Assembly: GCF_022288725.1 (NCBI RefSeq)
Contig: NZ_JAKNTA010000002.1
Span: 239,968 to 303,967 of the forward strand
Direction: 5' to 3'
Length of the DNA stretch: 64,000 nucleotides
Source of the DNA: Kitasatospora sp. A2-31
GTDB lineage: Bacteria; Actinomycetota; Actinomycetes; Streptomycetales; Streptomycetaceae
Below are positions 63,601-64,000 of the stretch, in pieces (the stretch's first letter is position 1; each line of letters begins with the position of its first letter). The notes under the pieces were generated by a model. The model saw only the letters and a program-made list of their open reading frames with translations, ran no database searches and was not told the DNA's origin. The translations under genes and the position numbers were made by a program.

Positions 63601-64000
63601 CGCTCCAGCGCGTCGCGCAGGACGGCCGCGTCGAGCCGGCCGTGCACCCGCCAGGCGATCGGGATGACGTAGTTCGCACCGTCGTCGTGCAGCTGGTGCA
63701 GGAACAGCAGCCGCTCCTGGCCGAACGAGGCGACCACCGGCTGGTCGTCGCCGCCCCGGGTGAGTGCCGGCCGGGCGGGGCCGGTGCCCGCGCGCTCGAG
63801 CGCGGCGGCGAGTGCGGCGACGGTCGGCCCCTCGAACAGGTCGCGCAGGGAGAGGTCGGCGCCCAGCTCCTCGCGCAGCCGGGCGATCAGCCGCACCGCG
63901 AGCAGCGACTGGCCGCCGAGGGCGAAGAAGTCGTCGTCGGCGCCGATCCGTTCGAGGCTGAAGACCGAGGCCCAGACCGCCGCCAGCCGCTCCTGGAGCC
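57624..64000 (-). CDS. NRPS, partial at the window edge: (…)T-C-A-T-C-A-T
   Basis: Open to the window end, so the N-terminus is missing. Visible order: T (LGGQSL, near 63910), C (HHLVADG, 63740-62440), A (62430-60960), T ([11 protein letters not shown], near 60830), C (HHTVSDG, 60660-59360), A (59340-57890), T ([11 protein letters not shown], near 57760). The first visible A domain has code D-A-F-F-L-G-M-T-F-K, close to codes for branched aliphatic residues (Ile/Val). The second reads D-A-R-S-V-S-H-L-T-K, not assigned. There is no epimerisation or thioesterase domain in the visible part. It hands over to the NRPS at 50236. Confidence 0.95.

Overview
The window comes from a high-GC actinomycete, most likely Streptomyces or a close relative. 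The evidence is GC-rich third codon positions, GTG starts, 4-base stop/start overlaps, a Streptomyces-style type I-E CRISPR repeat, and a large NRPS cluster. All assignments are from reading the sequence; no database search was run.

Region 1 (1-19240) is a complete type I-E CRISPR-Cas island. Array 1 (39 repeats) is transcribed leftwards. The cas operon follows on the minus strand in the order cas3, cas8e, cas11, cas7, cas5, cas6e, cas1, cas2. Directly upstream of cas3, on the same strand, is a four-gene accessory module not normally part of type I-E loci. It holds an Upf1/Dna2-like SF1 helicase, a 500-residue protein of unknown family, a Cas4/Dna2-like PD-(D/E)XK nuclease with candidate Fe-S cysteines, and a coiled-coil protein. 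Three of its genes are coupled by ATGA overlaps. Array 2 (23 repeats) lies beyond the module and is transcribed rightwards. The 55 bases next to the first repeat share aligned blocks in both arrays.

Between the module and array 2 is what looks like a one-spacer, leaderless, degenerate mini-CRISPR (17187-17260) followed by a hairpin. It keeps what one crRNA would need: a 5' handle in the first pseudo-repeat and the exact 21-base hairpin in the second. Its 21-base spacer matches 16 of 21 positions, with a perfect 8-base seed, in the promoter-like DNA 80 bases downstream, in front of a tiny coupled ORF pair. This is the layout of CRISPR-regulated toxin-antitoxin (CreTA) loci, and together with the helicase-nuclease module it is the most interesting part of the window.

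Region 2 (19241-36870) is a redox and stress region. It holds a decayed KdpD/universal-stress fragment, two CBS-BON proteins, a broken ABC ATPase, a GNAT-AAA+ fusion, a flavin electron-transfer set (ApbE, FMN-binding lipoprotein-like protein, membrane ferric-reductase-like flavoprotein) divergent from a two-component system, and a group 3b-like [NiFe]-hydrogenase operon with a cyclic-nucleotide-binding protein inside it. An opposite-strand maturation protease, a CBS-BON remnant and a protein of nine TPRs follow.

Region 3 (36871-45824) is ordinary accessory metabolism and regulation: SDR/AraC divergent pair, class III aminotransferase, putative immunity protein, epimerase-SnoaL-like fusion, N-formylglutamate amidohydrolase, SnoaL-like protein and TetR regulator.

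Region 4 (45825-64000) is the end of an NRPS cluster on the minus strand, cut by the window edge. It contains an MFS exporter, a KamA-like radical SAM aminomutase, an MbtH protein, a P450 and two NRPSs. The visible line is T-C-A-T-C-A-T followed by C-A(Thr)-T-C-A-T-TE, suggesting a threonine-containing peptide, possibly with a beta-amino acid.
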